Of a DNA stretch of 64,000 nucleotides, positions 41,952 through 53,756 are shown piece by piece. The DNA lies in NCBI RefSeq assembly GCF_910596095.1, contig NC_056550.1, positions 20,134,001-20,198,000 of the forward strand, given 5' to 3'. The number at the start of each line of letters is the position of its first letter. Positions within the stretch are counted from its first letter, which is position 1. The position numbers and the translations under genes are program-made. Source of the stretch: Thunnus maccoyii. Its lineage: Eukaryota; Chordata; Actinopteri; Scombriformes; Scombridae. Under the pieces are notes generated by a model. It was given only the letters and a program-made list of their open reading frames with translations, did not search any database and was not told the DNA's origin.

Positions 41952-41965
41952 GTTACCATAGCTAC
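41952..41965 (+). promoter_or_regulatory. RFX X-box-like motif upstream of the unknown four-exon gene
   Basis: GTTACCATAGCTAC matches the X-box consensus GTNRCC(N0-3)RGYAAC except at one position. It lies 178 bases before the proposed ATG at 42143, the usual range for X-boxes in ciliary gene promoters. RFX binding is inference from the motif. Confidence 0.45.
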
Positions 41966-42142
41966 AATACGATAGTGCAGACAATCATCTGGTCCTTGTT
42001 TCCTCCAATAGGGTCGCACGGCTGAAGCTGCAATATACAGTAAAGATGCTCATCTTTCAGCAACACACTAGTAAGAATCCGAAACAGGTTCATGAGTATG
42101 AGAAAGTATTGCAGAGTGGCAGGCAGGGGACTGCGCCCAGTC

Positions 42143-44903
42143 ATGGCGGACCACAGAAACAAGATCCGACGAGCCACACAGCAGGAGAGGAAGGTGAGAG
42201 CATCTACCATTTTGAAATTCAACTCCTCTTATTGTTCGTTGAAAGAGTTTGGCGGAACAAAACAGTGACAGTAAACAAGATACGTCTTATAATTCAGCAT
42301 TTAAACGCAAAAAGGGACCAGGATGAACAAAAAGGAGGTATCACTTAAAACGCATCAGATGGACGAAAGCAGACAGAAAGACTCTGCGTATACTTATAAA
42401 TGTAGTCTGAAGCTGTTCAGGTCAAATTTAGTTTCAAGTGGTGTGATCAAAGAAATCCAGCTGAGCTCTTGCTGAAAAGGAAACGCTCCTTTTACGTTAC
42501 ATATGATAGAACAACTGGAAATGGGGAAAAGTTATCAAAACAGTTTTTTCGGTTCAAATGTTCAGAATTTATTGTACATGAAATCAGAATTGTGAAAGTA
42601 AATGTACAGATGTGTCCTCAATCAAAGAGCGCTTCAAATCCCATTAGTCAGAACATCTGAGGAAAAAGATACGTTCAGGGACTATCATGGAGGAGCTTTG
42701 AGGCCAGGCTTGTTGAAATCAAAGGCCTGAGAGCTGAAATAATTTTCTGTCCTTATCATTCTGAGGAAAATAAATGTGGTCAGTAAATGTTCGGCTTGGA
42801 AAAGGACAACAGCCAATGCAGCATGTTCAAGCTGCCCCCCTACTGGGCGGCCCATGAGCCTGTCGATATGGTGGTTTGATGTTGGATGGAAAATAAGAAC
42901 CCCCCACAACAAACAGAGAGAGGGCTGGAACAGAGAGACTGGAACAGAGGAAGAGAGGGTAGAAAGGGAAGAACCATCGACAGATGGACTCTGTTGTGAT
43001 TAAAGATGGCGGCAGTCTTTACTGCAGACTACGAAGGACTATACTCGATCCATAGAAAAGCGGTGGGAGTAGTCTACGATTCAGCACAACAAAACCGAAA
43101 ACCACACAGAAAGGTAAACCAGCAGGTATGATGTCTGCTTTTGAATCTCTGAGGATGAGAACTGCTGTTTCCAGTAACTTTCCATTGTACTGTTTATCGG
43201 TCTATTATGTCTGTCATCGTTTTTCATGTCAGTGCCACACTGGTTTTGTTGTGTCCTCCTCCTCATCAAAAGCAAAGCAGATCATTTGATTTGACCGTTG
43301 AATGTGCATCCCATGACCAGACTACTGAAGACCACGACAGACTGGACGCTTAAATTAATTTGAATTTCTTCAAGCCAGCGGATGTCTGACAATGTACTTT
43401 CACCATTTGGTACATGGTTACGGATTTATGTCTTTGGTATTATGTCACCGTAGGAAATATGGGCCTTTTTTTAATAAGATTGTTTTCTTTCTTGTGGGGA
43501 ATATGGTGCTTTATGAGCTAGAATATCCGGCAAAATAAACTCAAGTCTGCAAATTGCTCAATCCTCTGTGCCTAATCCACTCCAAGGCTTGTTAGTCATG
43601 ATATATTCAGCCTGGACAAAGGACATCAGCAGGACTCCAGAATACATTTTCTGACAGTCTTTTGATATTACTCTTTGGATAATGTTCAAAACTTAAAACA
43701 AACATGAAATACCTTTAATTTTCCTGCCACACTTTCATTTAAACCCTCTCATCTAAATAACTCTTTTAATCATGTCAACGATTTTGAGTGTCTCGATTTA
43801 ATATATAACCCTGTCTATGTTTTCAATCTTTAGTTTCGAGGGCTTTAAAACATGATATCTTGTTTGTTGTTAATTTTTTAACTTTAAGTGAATTATCTGA
43901 ATACAACCAGTTTGAAAAATAGAAATCTCTATTGTGTGCTCTTAGAATGGGAGCATTCACGTAAACGTCTTAATGGGCTTTTGTTCATCAGAGAGTCTTC
44001 AGCAGAGATAAGCCTATTTCAGCCAAGGCCTACAAGGGAGTCTAAATCCACACTGACAGGTGGAACAAAAGACAACTGAAAGCACTGAATTGGGAAACAT
44101 GAATTTGTCCTCTAGTAACACTTAAGTGCAGCAGGATGTTCAAGAATGTGAAAATATATTTAAATGTCAGATTAATTCTTAACAGATAAATTCTTAACAC
44201 ATCTGAAATCCTCCTTTTTTTAAGAGCAATGATCATCGTGACTCTTAACAAGCTTTTACAAACTGGTAAATTACAATTTTTCTCTAATCAGAAATGAGTA
44301 TCAGCAATCAGTGAACACAATAATGATTAATTGAAGGCTTTTAACAACTACATTTGTTTATCAATTTTGGCACAAAATACAGTTTTTACACAAGATTTGC
44401 TGATTTTAGTAGTAGATAGGTCTGGTTCATACACTCCTTACACCTCAGAGCTGAACAGAAACATCTTCCATTGTTCCTCCATGTGCAGAGCAGCTCCACT
44501 GGGCCAGTCGCTGAAGGGCGTCTTGTTTGTAGTTGCTGAGGAATAGAAGACTATTTTTCATACACCTTCCCCACCCAGCCGTTTCCACCAGTTCAAGGGA
44601 TTCAGTTTGCAAACCCTCAGGTCACAAGTTTTCTGCTCATGACTGAAACCTTTCATTACTGCTGCTCGCTGTAAAAATGTTTGTAGAGGTAGTTTTTGGA
44701 TGGTGTGCCAATGGAAGTCAGAATGCATTATCATCTGATATTGTGATACAAGGGGAAAATTACTAAAATTTGAGTTGGAGTCCATTCTGTTTTTTAGTTT
44801 TTATGGCACAGTTAAATCTTTATATAATTGATTAATGCACTTTCAAAAATGACCATAAATTATTTTATTGCAGTTATTCTTATATTTCTGTCACATTGGC
44901 AGT

Positions 44904-44961
<58 letters not shown>

Positions 44962-47900
44962 TGGCAGAGAGAAAGGTTCAGGTCCTCAGTTCAAAGGCTG
45001 TAATATCCAAACATTCCTCTTAAATCAGGCTGTATAGTGTGTAAAATCAAGTGGTGGAAAAAAACTGAGTACATTTACTCAAGTAGTGTACTTAACTACA
45101 ATTTCGAGGTATTTGTACTTTACTTGAGTATTTCCATTTGATGCTACTTTATTCTTCAACTCCGCTACATTTCATAGGGAAATATTGTACTTTCTACTCC
45201 ACTACATTTATTTGACAGTGTTAGTTACTTTTCAGATGAAGATTTTTACATAAAATAATATATTTTAATAGTCTAACTGTTGTTTGAATTGACGCTCTTT
45301 TCTTTTAAAAAATGTGTTATGCACTTTATGTGAAAGGTGGTATATAAAGTGTACACTTATACATAATATAATATGATGCAGTACTATTACTATTAATCTA
45401 CCCAAAGTATCTAAAATTGGCTCCACATCGATAAACTACATTTGTTAGTGATTGTTAGTGATTGAAACAAACAATATAATATACTATAATAACATAACAC
45501 AGTCTGCATAAGGAGTACTTTGCTTTTGATATTTAGTACATTTTGCTGATGATACTTCTGTACTTTTACTTAAATAACACTTTCAATTCAGGACTTTTAC
45601 TTGTAATTGAGTATTTTTAGATGACACTATTTCTACTTTTACTTAAGTAAAGGATCTGAGTATGTTGTCCGCCACTGTATACAGACCCAGTCAAAAGTTT
45701 GGACACACCTTCCCATTCACTTGAATGAGAAAATGTGTCCAAACTTTTGACTGGTACTGTATATGTTATAAATGTATGCTAACTGTATCAGATTTTTACT
45801 TGGTGCTGTAGGATACTCAGGTCACAGTTGTTTCTGTAATGAAGACGTTGTACAGGATATGAGAATCCTAGTAGACTGGTGATGTAAAAGGGTGTCATGC
45901 ACAGTGTCCACAATATCACCAATTTGAGCCTCCCAGTGACATATATGAAAAGCCTAACCAGGGACAGGGGTCGCAAATTAGCCTTGGCTAGAAATCCTAT
46001 TTCAATACATCTGTTTCATGTTATTTTAACCTGTTACAATGTTTTTTTTGCATCGTCCCTGACAAATAAATTAATTTAAAAAAAAAATTTAAAAAAATAT
46101 CATTCCCTCTGGGGTAACGATCAAAAAGAAAAAAGGAAATACGTCAGTCAGTTTGGTCTAATTTTGGAAAAAACTAAAGAAAACAAACATTGGGTGCAGC
46201 TTTTAAGTAGCAATTCAGTAGCTGCCCAGTAGGGACAGAGAAAGTCATTAGAAGAGATAAAAGATATGCATATACATGAATAAAGAGTGCTATAAAGATG
46301 TAATTCCACCAACTTGTATATACACTAGGCTATGTGTGTTTTCTGGTGTACATGGGTACATCATCAGTGATCTAACTTTGAACCGCTGTGTGTGCAAAAT
46401 CTATCAACATCAGATGCTGCTTTTGACTGATAATTCAAACAAGTTCATAGCTTGTGTCCATGTAATGTGCATACTTCTGTTTTGAGGCTGTATTTACAGT
46501 TGTAGTGTTCATGGTCGATCTCTTTTGATTCACAACAGCTCATCTTCACGGACTCCCTCCCACCTCTTCACCAGTACTCATCCATGTGGTTGTTTTTTGT
46601 TTTCATCAATGCCGTCCTTCATTTAATCATCCCAGTTTCTGATCACCAGCTTTGATATTTAAAACAACTCTTGTGTGGATTCAGCTTTTCCCTAGTTAGC
46701 AAAACGGCTGGGATGTGATGGAGAGGCTATATGTGTAAACCTCGTATATGATTTTCCTGTCTGGGCTCTGTCTGGATGACCTTCAGGTAGCTCCCATGCT
46801 AAGCCAGGTCTTTGGTTTATGTACTGACAATGAAATCAGCTGTTGAGTGTAAGTTTACATCATAATAAGTTTGGCCGCTGACGCTTAATGGTGGGCCCAG
46901 AAAACTGTGGAAGTAATGGATGATTCCTTTCTCAAAGCTCTAAATTTGGAATAGTGAGACTTCATGTGTTGGGTCATATCACATGTAAGTTAAAAGCAGT
47001 GGTATTAAGCAGTACAATTCGTCTCCATTAGCAGGTTTTATTGTTTTTAGATTTTTTTGCGTGTTTCTAACAGCACATGGTCAGATGTTGTAGTTGTACT
47101 GGGTAGTTAGATGACTAAAATGCAGATATAATTACATCTTTCAGTAGGTCAAGTTCACTGTTATCATTTCACTGATAATTGCCATTGTAATCAGTAATAA
47201 AACGATTTGAACTTGATTTTCAAATTCTTATCCCACCATAAACCTCTAGACGCAGGGTTGATTTACAACTTACAAGAACCATTTATACATACAAACGTTC
47301 ACAAACCTGTTGAGCTGTCTCATACTGATGCAAAATGTTAAGATAGGGAAAAGGAAATATCTTCAAGTCAGTGAGTCATTACGAAAGTCACTGATAGAAA
47401 ACCTAATTAGAAGGCACCATGCTGCCTAATCAGTGGTTACTATCAAGATGAAGTTCATAATATGAAAACTCAGTTCGACCCGTATTACTGGTATCATGAT
47501 GAAGCTTTAGCCTCAGATAAAGTTGACTTTCAGAGAGAGAGAGAGATAGAGTTTACAGACAATTTTGGTCATATCATGTTTTCTTCAAATATCTTTAAAA
47601 ATTTAATTTAAATATCTATTTTTTTCCACAAGAATCAGCTTAAACAGTACAAACATTAAATCATATTTCTTAATATCCCCTGATTTTTTTTCTGCTATGT
47701 ATAAAGAAGATTAAAAATATTTCTTCTGTTTTAGGAACAAATGGATGGAAAAGACAAACTATTATGGCGACATTCTGCTTTTGCCAGGCCTTTCCATTTC
47801 ATGGGGGTGAGAGGGATGTTACCATTACTGCAGCCCAACGTGTTAAATAACCGCGCAATGGATTCCTCATTAAATGGACGTACTGCTGGAGGACGCACAA

Positions 47901-48286
47901 GGAAGGCATTCAAACTCAAGGTAAAACATGCTGATTCACATGTAGATCAGCATATGTTCATTATCTTCATTTGAACCATCTATTTAAAAAATGCAAGCAT
48001 ATGTGCATACACACAAGCACAGATAGACAAAACATTTCTCTTGTTTTTCCAGAACAATGCAGGTTTATCCTTAACTTCCAACCCCTTTGCCAGGGAAAGA
48101 CATAACTTCCTTCTTTATCATTTGCAACAACACAACTGGGTTGTTGATGGTGACATAGTGGCACCCAGTTTGAGTCAAAATGAATGTTCACAGTCTGGGA
48201 GAAGGACTGTTTTATCAGATAATGCACTTTGCTTTCTGAGTACCAATCAAATACATGCCCAACTTGTGCTGTGCCATCAGTTGTAG
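42143..48286 (+). CDS. Unidentified four-exon gene, 192 residues
   Basis: I do not recognise this protein. The proposed exons are 42143-42193, 43006-43113, 47735-47920 and 48053-48286 (stop TAG). Each internal junction is GT/AG (AAG|GTGAGAG, TTAAAG|ATG, AAG|GTAAAC, TGTTTTAG|GAA, CTCAAG|GTAAAA, TTTTTCCAG|AAC), and all exons join in phase 0. Exon 1 encodes MADHRNKIRRATQQERK, basic and helical. Exon 2 starts with its own strong-context ATG (MAAVFTADYEGLYSIHRK) and could be an alternative first exon. Exon 3 has Trp/Arg/Phe-rich sequence (LLWRHSAFARPFHF), exon 4 ends IHAQLVLCHQL. No signal peptide or membrane span is evident. AATAAA follows at 48377 and an X-box-like site precedes the start. Exons 3-4 are the best supported. 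The 4.6-kb third intron holds repeats (44904-45761). Confidence 0.5.
44904..44957. repeat. (CA)n(TA)n compound microsatellite
   Basis: About 19 bases of CA followed by about 35 bases of AT, directly abutting the left end of the 94-bp duplicated segment at 44957. Confidence 0.9.
44957..45050 (+). repeat. 94-bp exact direct duplication, copy 1
   Basis: Identical, as far as I can read, to 48536-48629, from ATTGGTGGCAGAGAG to GTGTAAAATCAA. It sits in the proposed third intron of the unknown gene, between a TA microsatellite and a MITE. Confidence 0.9.
45049..45676. repeat. Fish hAT-type repeat, near full length
   Basis: Starts AAGTGGTGGAAAAAAACTGAG, contains ACTCCACTACATTTATTTGACAG, and ends GTTGTCCGCCACTG, giving inverted ends AGTGG.GGA / TCCGCCACT. 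This is one of the commonest teleost non-autonomous repeats. Confidence 0.75.
45680..45761. mobile_element. Tc1/mariner-type palindromic MITE
   Basis: An 82-base near-perfect palindrome: TACAGACCCAGTCAAAAGTT at the left pairs with AACTTTTGACTGGTACTGTA at the right, flanked by TA at 45678-45679 and 45762-45763, the Tc1/mariner target site. It is little more than two terminal repeats back to back. Confidence 0.85.
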
Positions 48287-48376
48287 TAACCCTGTTGTAA
48301 TGGGATATATATTAATATTGTAGGAACTATTTCTAAATGTTCTGTTCCTTGACCTGTAGGTTATTTTTTTCTTCAC

Positions 48377-48382
48377 AATAAA
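48377..48382 (+). terminator. Polyadenylation signal of the unknown four-exon gene
   Basis: AATAAA in TTCACAATAAAATAGG, 91 bases after the stop at 48284-48286. Confidence 0.5.
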
Positions 48383-48535
48383 ATAGGCTACTTTTAGGCA
48401 GTTTCACCCACCCTGAAGTAAAACTGCTAAAACCATCAGTACTTTTATGCTTTGTGTGTTTTTGCAGTAAGTTACTGGTATGTACAAATCATGAACAGAT
48501 GAGTTTATCTGCAGACAAGTAGTGGCGTCGACCAC

Positions 48536-48629
48536 ATTGGTGGCAGAGAGAAAGGTTCAGGTCCTCAGTTCAAAGGCTGTAATATCCAAACATTCCTCTT
48601 AAATCAGGCTGTATAGTGTGTAAAATCAA
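48536..48629 (+). repeat. 94-bp exact direct duplication, copy 2
   Basis: Identical to 44957-45050 at a spacing of 3579 bases. This copy has no repeat at either edge, so it may be the original locus. Confidence 0.9.
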
Positions 48630-49338
48630 TTTTTTAGAAATCGACATGGGAGTGTGAATAAATCTGTGTCATGTCTGTAAGTCATGGGGGATAATGTGAT
48701 AAATTTTATAAGACTGTCACATTTTCATCTGAGGCTCTGAAACATTTCTTAGTGGAAAAAAAATCAAAGTTTGACTTCTGTGTCGTGACAGCTGATCGAC
48801 AGCATCAAAAGACTGAAATGATGTTGGAAAATGACAAATGGTGCTATACAGAAAAAAAACTCTGTATCTGAGTTTCAGGATGCTTAAATTGTAGCTACCC
48901 ATAATCAATTTTGCCCTGAGGAAGCTGAAGTCTTTTCAAACTTTTATGTTGCTGGCATACATATTGCAAGCACTGTGTATAGCACACACTTTTAACAGGT
49001 TTCTAGGTCTAAGCAGGCAATTCAGGTGATATGATGAGACGGAGTGTGAAACATACATTCCTGTTCTTTCTGGTGCTCTCAAATGGTTTGATCTAATTAC
49101 ATAATCAAATTTGTTTCTGTTTTATGGTGTTCCACCAGCCTTTCATCTTAGGCTCAGTAAAACCGTGTGACTGCTCAGTGATTGCCAGGTATGAAAGCAT
49201 AGAAATTTATGACAGCCGCTTTTGCTACGTTTGGTATCGCCTTTAGACTGTAAAGTCATAAAGTCATGACATGATCAAGTGTATCTAACGTAGCAAAATG
49301 TTCTGTTGAATTGAAACCGTGGTGCATTAAATGTCTAG

Positions 49339-49519
49339 TTGCAAAGCTGCAGTACTAGTTGCAACTACGTATAAGGGCAACTATTTTTATTAATAGTTTT
49401 AGTCATTTTTCAAGCAAAATGTGAAGATTTGATGCTTCTCTTATATCTTATATGTATGACAGCAAGCTGATCAAATAAAAAAATAATCAGCAGATTAGTT
49501 GATAATGAATTGCAGCCAT
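49339..49519. repeat. Decayed hAT-like MITE
   Basis: AGTTGCAAAGCTGCAGTACTAGTTGCAAC through GCAGATTAGTTGATAATGAATTGCAGCC resembles a shortened, old copy of the 21075/22561 family. Confidence 0.5.
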
Positions 49520-50755
49520 TTGCCAGTGTCTGGTAGATATGTCAAATGAATTGGACCATTGAAAAGGCCATTGTAAGATGTAAATAGTAGAAACCAGACA
49601 TGAAATCCAGTGTTTTCACATTTGTAGTCTAGACATATCAATTACTATAACTAGGTTCTTACAGTCACTATGCATGTAATGATAGAGACATGGAAGCTAA
49701 ATTAACTATTGAACTGGGGAGCTATTGGCCATCATGTGTGGATGGACACATAACCCATAAACTCTGGCATCATTCTCAAGTTTACTCTTCTGTCAGCTGT
49801 TAGAGTGCCAATTCTTGGTGGTAAAACTGGACATTTATGACTTTACAGGTTGACCAAGGCTGCCTGAATGCACCGTTTAGCAGGAAATGTAAAACTTGTG
49901 CCATGGTAAGCTGATTTAACTGATTAAAGCACATTCAACTGAAGTAACCCATGTAAACTAATCAGTTAAGTCATCTGGTGCAGTCTTCTGCTGGAATGAA
50001 AACCTGCAGACTTTCTGCCTCCATTGCACGTAGCTATCCAACCTGCTCTACTAAGAGTAGTAAATATGCACTTTAAATGTTTTATCTGAAAGTACTCCTG
50101 ACATGGGGTACACTTATTTGCTTGCTCTGTAGAGGTTAACTGTAGTATTGTTTTTGCACTAGTAGCCATGACAGATATAACCTTCTTCAAAGGGTTACTA
50201 CACATATTTTACATATGAAGTTCAGTGTACTGATTATCAGGAGTACTACTGAGTCTGTGGAAACAGATGTGTACTGTATTCTCTAGCTCTAGTGGGAGCT
50301 TTCAAACGTCTGAAAAAAAGAACATTGGGCTTGGAGACAAATTTGCAAATTCATAATGGAAAGGTTGCATTACAAACTGGGGCAAGGTTTTTCAGAGACA
50401 TGAGCATTTACCAGTCAGGAGAAGTCAAATGAGAGGCACTATGGAGTTGAATTATGGGAACTGTAGGATCCAGTTTATTAGGGATTATAAATCAGGACCA
50501 CTTGGCCTCTGCTGCATCTATTTTTGATAATCCTTTTTTTTTGTTTTTGTTAATATATGACTTGCAAGCAACCCAAAGTTTATTGAGGATCGCTGGAGTC
50601 TACCTTTAATGTTACGTGGGCTATAAATCAGACATGATCAACAATGTAATTTGCATTAGTAAACCTATGGGGCAAACATATTCATCATTTACATACAACA
50701 TATAATACACACACAAGTATGCCTATACTTAAATACTTAATTGTTATCCACATTT
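49520..50755. other. Intergenic, no gene seen
   Basis: AT-rich unique-looking sequence with only short frames, between the unknown gene and axin1. Confidence 0.5.
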
Positions 50756-51652
50756 AAAGGACCAGTGTGTAAGATTTAGTGGCATCTAGTGGTGAGGTTG
50801 CAAATTGCAACAAACTGAATACCCCTCTCCTCCATGGATGTATAAAGAGAACTAAATACAACATTGGAGATGGGGCCCTGTTCATTCCTATGAAAGTTGC
50901 TCAGTGGTGCATGAAGTCACCTCCTGCTGTAAAGAAATTACCTGGATGAAAACATACTGACACACTCTATGGGCTGTATGGAGGATGTTCACTAGAGACT
51001 TCCGCTGGCTGAGACGGCTAACTTCTGGTTTAGCCCTCCGGCTAACATAAATGGGGTTAAAACAATTAAATCGTGCGGCTCTTCTAGACTTTCGAAATGT
51101 GATTGGACTGAACGGATCACATTCTGATAGTGAAACGAGTCATTTTCCAGGGGTTGTGACGCTCAAAAAAATGTATCCGCTGATTTACAAATGTCTCTTT
51201 CATAATGTAAGTCTTTTTGAGCCAGTATGCATCACATGATGTTGTAATTACACAGATTGGCCGCTATGTCAAATTTGCTTCAAAGCCCGGTGCTGTTCCT
51301 GTATCCAATTCTTTTTATACATCCATGCTCCCCTCCCCTTCCAAGGGAATAGGAGAACCTAAGGTGGCTGCGACACTCACAAAAAACACAAAAGACCCTC
51401 TCTAGAACCAGTATTTGGTTTATCTGTTCTGGGCTACTTTAGAAACATGGTGGTGCAACATGGTGGCATCCATGGAAGGGGACCCGCTCCCTATGTAGAT
51501 ATAAAGGGCTCATTCTAAGGTAACAAAAGCACAAAACAATTCTTATTTTCAGGTGATTATACACTAATTAAAACATACTTATGATTATTACATTCCATTT
51601 ATGTCAAGTCTGTTCCACTAGATGCCACTAAATCTTACACAAGTGGTCCTTG
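50756..51652. repeat. Non-autonomous DNA transposon with about 35-bp terminal inverted repeats
   Basis: The left end AAAGGACCAGTGTGTAAGAT at 50756 and the complement of the right end, CAAGGACCACTTGTGTAAGAT at 51652, continue into a shared TTTAGTGGCATCTAGTGG. These are signature ends of a widespread fish repeat. At nearly 900 bases it is longer than usual and seems to have a second repeat-like block at about 51000-51250. Frames inside show no transposase. Confidence 0.75.
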
Positions 51653-51899
51653 AATACTCATACTGATATATTCAGATGAATATGTTGAAGGTTGATTTCC
51701 TCCCCCCAATAGAGGTTATTGGTTTGGATTTGGAAAGGCCAGCCAATAAGTCATACTCATTTTTTGTTTTGTTTTGGTTGTAAGATGTCAGATATTTTTT
51801 TTAGTGATCAGCCACATTTATTTCTGTGGTTAATTATATATTTTTTTTTCAAAGGAAGTGGATACTCCAACCTCTTTTTCTTGATACTGTATGCATGTT

Positions 51900-52740
51900 A
51901 ATTCTTGAGCTAGAGGGAAAGAGAGAAACCCAGTGAAGCACATGTAGCAAAGCCAAACACTGGTAATGTGTGTAGTGAACGGGCGAGGCGCTGTGCATCA
52001 TCTGCTGTGTAGCCTCAGCTCCGCACAGACAGTGAGAGACAGCCATGGAGAGGTGGAGAGCGGGCTGTCTTCTTTGTTATTTTTAAAGTCCTGCAGTTCG
52101 CAACTATGACACAGTTCGCGGTGACTTGTGCCGGCCCAAATGCCCGATGCACTCCAAAGCGGCAAGAAGATTTCCACCGGTGAAGTATATGTCACTTTTT
52201 TTTTTTTTTTTTTTTTTTTTTTCCTCAGACAGCTCAGAGATTGGGATTGCGGTAGTCGGGAGATATGTGCCATCGCTTTGCTGGTTGGAAGTCTATTCGG
52301 AAATTGGTGTGGGATTCCCTCTGTGTCCTCTGGCGGTCGGGGAAATGTTTGCGGTCGTCATGTTGTGCGTTCAGCTTAGCAGCTGCTAGCGGAGATAGCG
52401 CGGATATTAATAGGTGAATAGTGTGACAAAGTTGTGCACTTGTCGGTCGGCTGCTGAAAGGCCTGGCTCCGTATATATGTGTGTGTGTGTGTGTGTACAC
52501 GGAGTTTGTTTCTGGCTCCCCTCCCCCACTCGCCGCTGCTGTTCTGCTCATTCTGGAGAGGCCAAGACATGAATGTGATGAGAGGCTCACTTCAAAGCAG
52601 ACTACAGTTTTATAGAAAAAAGGGACATTTTCTCGAATTCGGCTCTGACTGCTGAAATAAGCGCGGAAATGTTTCTGTATATTCCCGTCAGGCCACACAC
52701 ACACACACACACACACACACCTGTGACCGCGGAGCCGTGC
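51900..52740 (+). promoter_or_regulatory. axin1: Likely axin1 promoter and non-coding first exon region
   Basis: GC and CpG density rise here against the AT-rich surroundings (CGGGCGAGGCG, GGTCGGGG, GACCGCGGAGCCG). The axin1 coding exon at 55409 has acceptor-like sequences just upstream (ACTTGCAG at 55334-55341, TTTTGCAG at 55347-55354), so a 5' non-coding exon is needed. AATAG|GTGAATAG near 52412 is one possible donor. The assignment is inferred from composition and position only; T24 (52199-52222) and GT/CA runs (52477-52497, 52695-52720) interrupt it. Confidence 0.35.
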
Positions 52741-53756
52741 ATTTAAATAGTAATGCGCTAACTGAACACCTGACGTGCCGATACATCATCATTGTGCTTA
52801 CAAGTAGCGAGATTGACTGCTATTGTCCTTCAGTATTTTAATTAATGCATAGGTGTGAAATGTGCTTGTATTAAAAAAATATTATCATTTTCAGTCCAGC
52901 ACACCTGGCTTTATGCACATTGCACGTGCTGCTCACACTTCAGGATTGTGCAGAGGAAAAAAAAAAAAAAAGTACTGTTGCCATTTTTGTCTTGACTGGC
53001 TTTGTTCAATCAGGAAAATGATTTGTATCTGTATTGGACAAGACAGAGAGTGGGTGTGCCCTGAAGGGAATGTGATAGCAACCAGCACTAATATTTCTTG
53101 TGAAATATTGAATACAGCTGGAGTAAGTGTACAACACAGCTGTCAGCCAATATGAAATTATAAACAGAAGTGTTGCGTTCTTAAAATTAAAATTATCTCG
53201 CAATTCAAAATCATTAGTTAACAAGTGCACAGAGGTAGGGAAGTGATTTAAGATTCAAAATATGATGTAAACTATTGTAGACTGTGTAGAATTTTGTAAC
53301 GAACCATTTATTCTTACACATCTTGTACTGATTGATCAACATTGTTTTGTCCTCTCCACGAAATGTAAAGAAATTTTCATACTATCAAGTTTTAGTGTTT
53401 GCTGCATGAATGTGTGAATTTTAACAGTCATAGAAAAACAAACTTTCTTTTTTTCACAGCAGAAATTGGCATTAAAATAGTTACGGACCCTGCTGCTTAA
53501 ATATAAGCTAGATATAGGCTCTCCTTTGTTTTTGTTCTGCAAGAAAGCTCAGGGACAATATATGAGGACCAGGATGTGTCCTTGAACGAGACATTCAATC
53601 CCTAAAATCATTAGGCATGCTGTTCTGCAGCTGACCCTGCACTATAACAGGAAGAAAGTGAAATATAAAGAGGGTATGACACAAGGATCAATAAAGTATC
53701 ATTTTTCTGTACTGACTGAATCAGCTAACAGTAGAGATGACGTAGATGACGTAGAG

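Noticed and set aside
43931-44079. Possible extra exon of the unknown gene (ESSAEISLFQ frame)
   Set aside because: The acceptor that keeps it open is poor and its phase does not join exon 2 to exon 3; exons 2 and 3 already join in phase without it.
51051-51405. Two 62-codon frames
   Set aside because: Both lie inside the 50756-51652 transposon and are not transposase.
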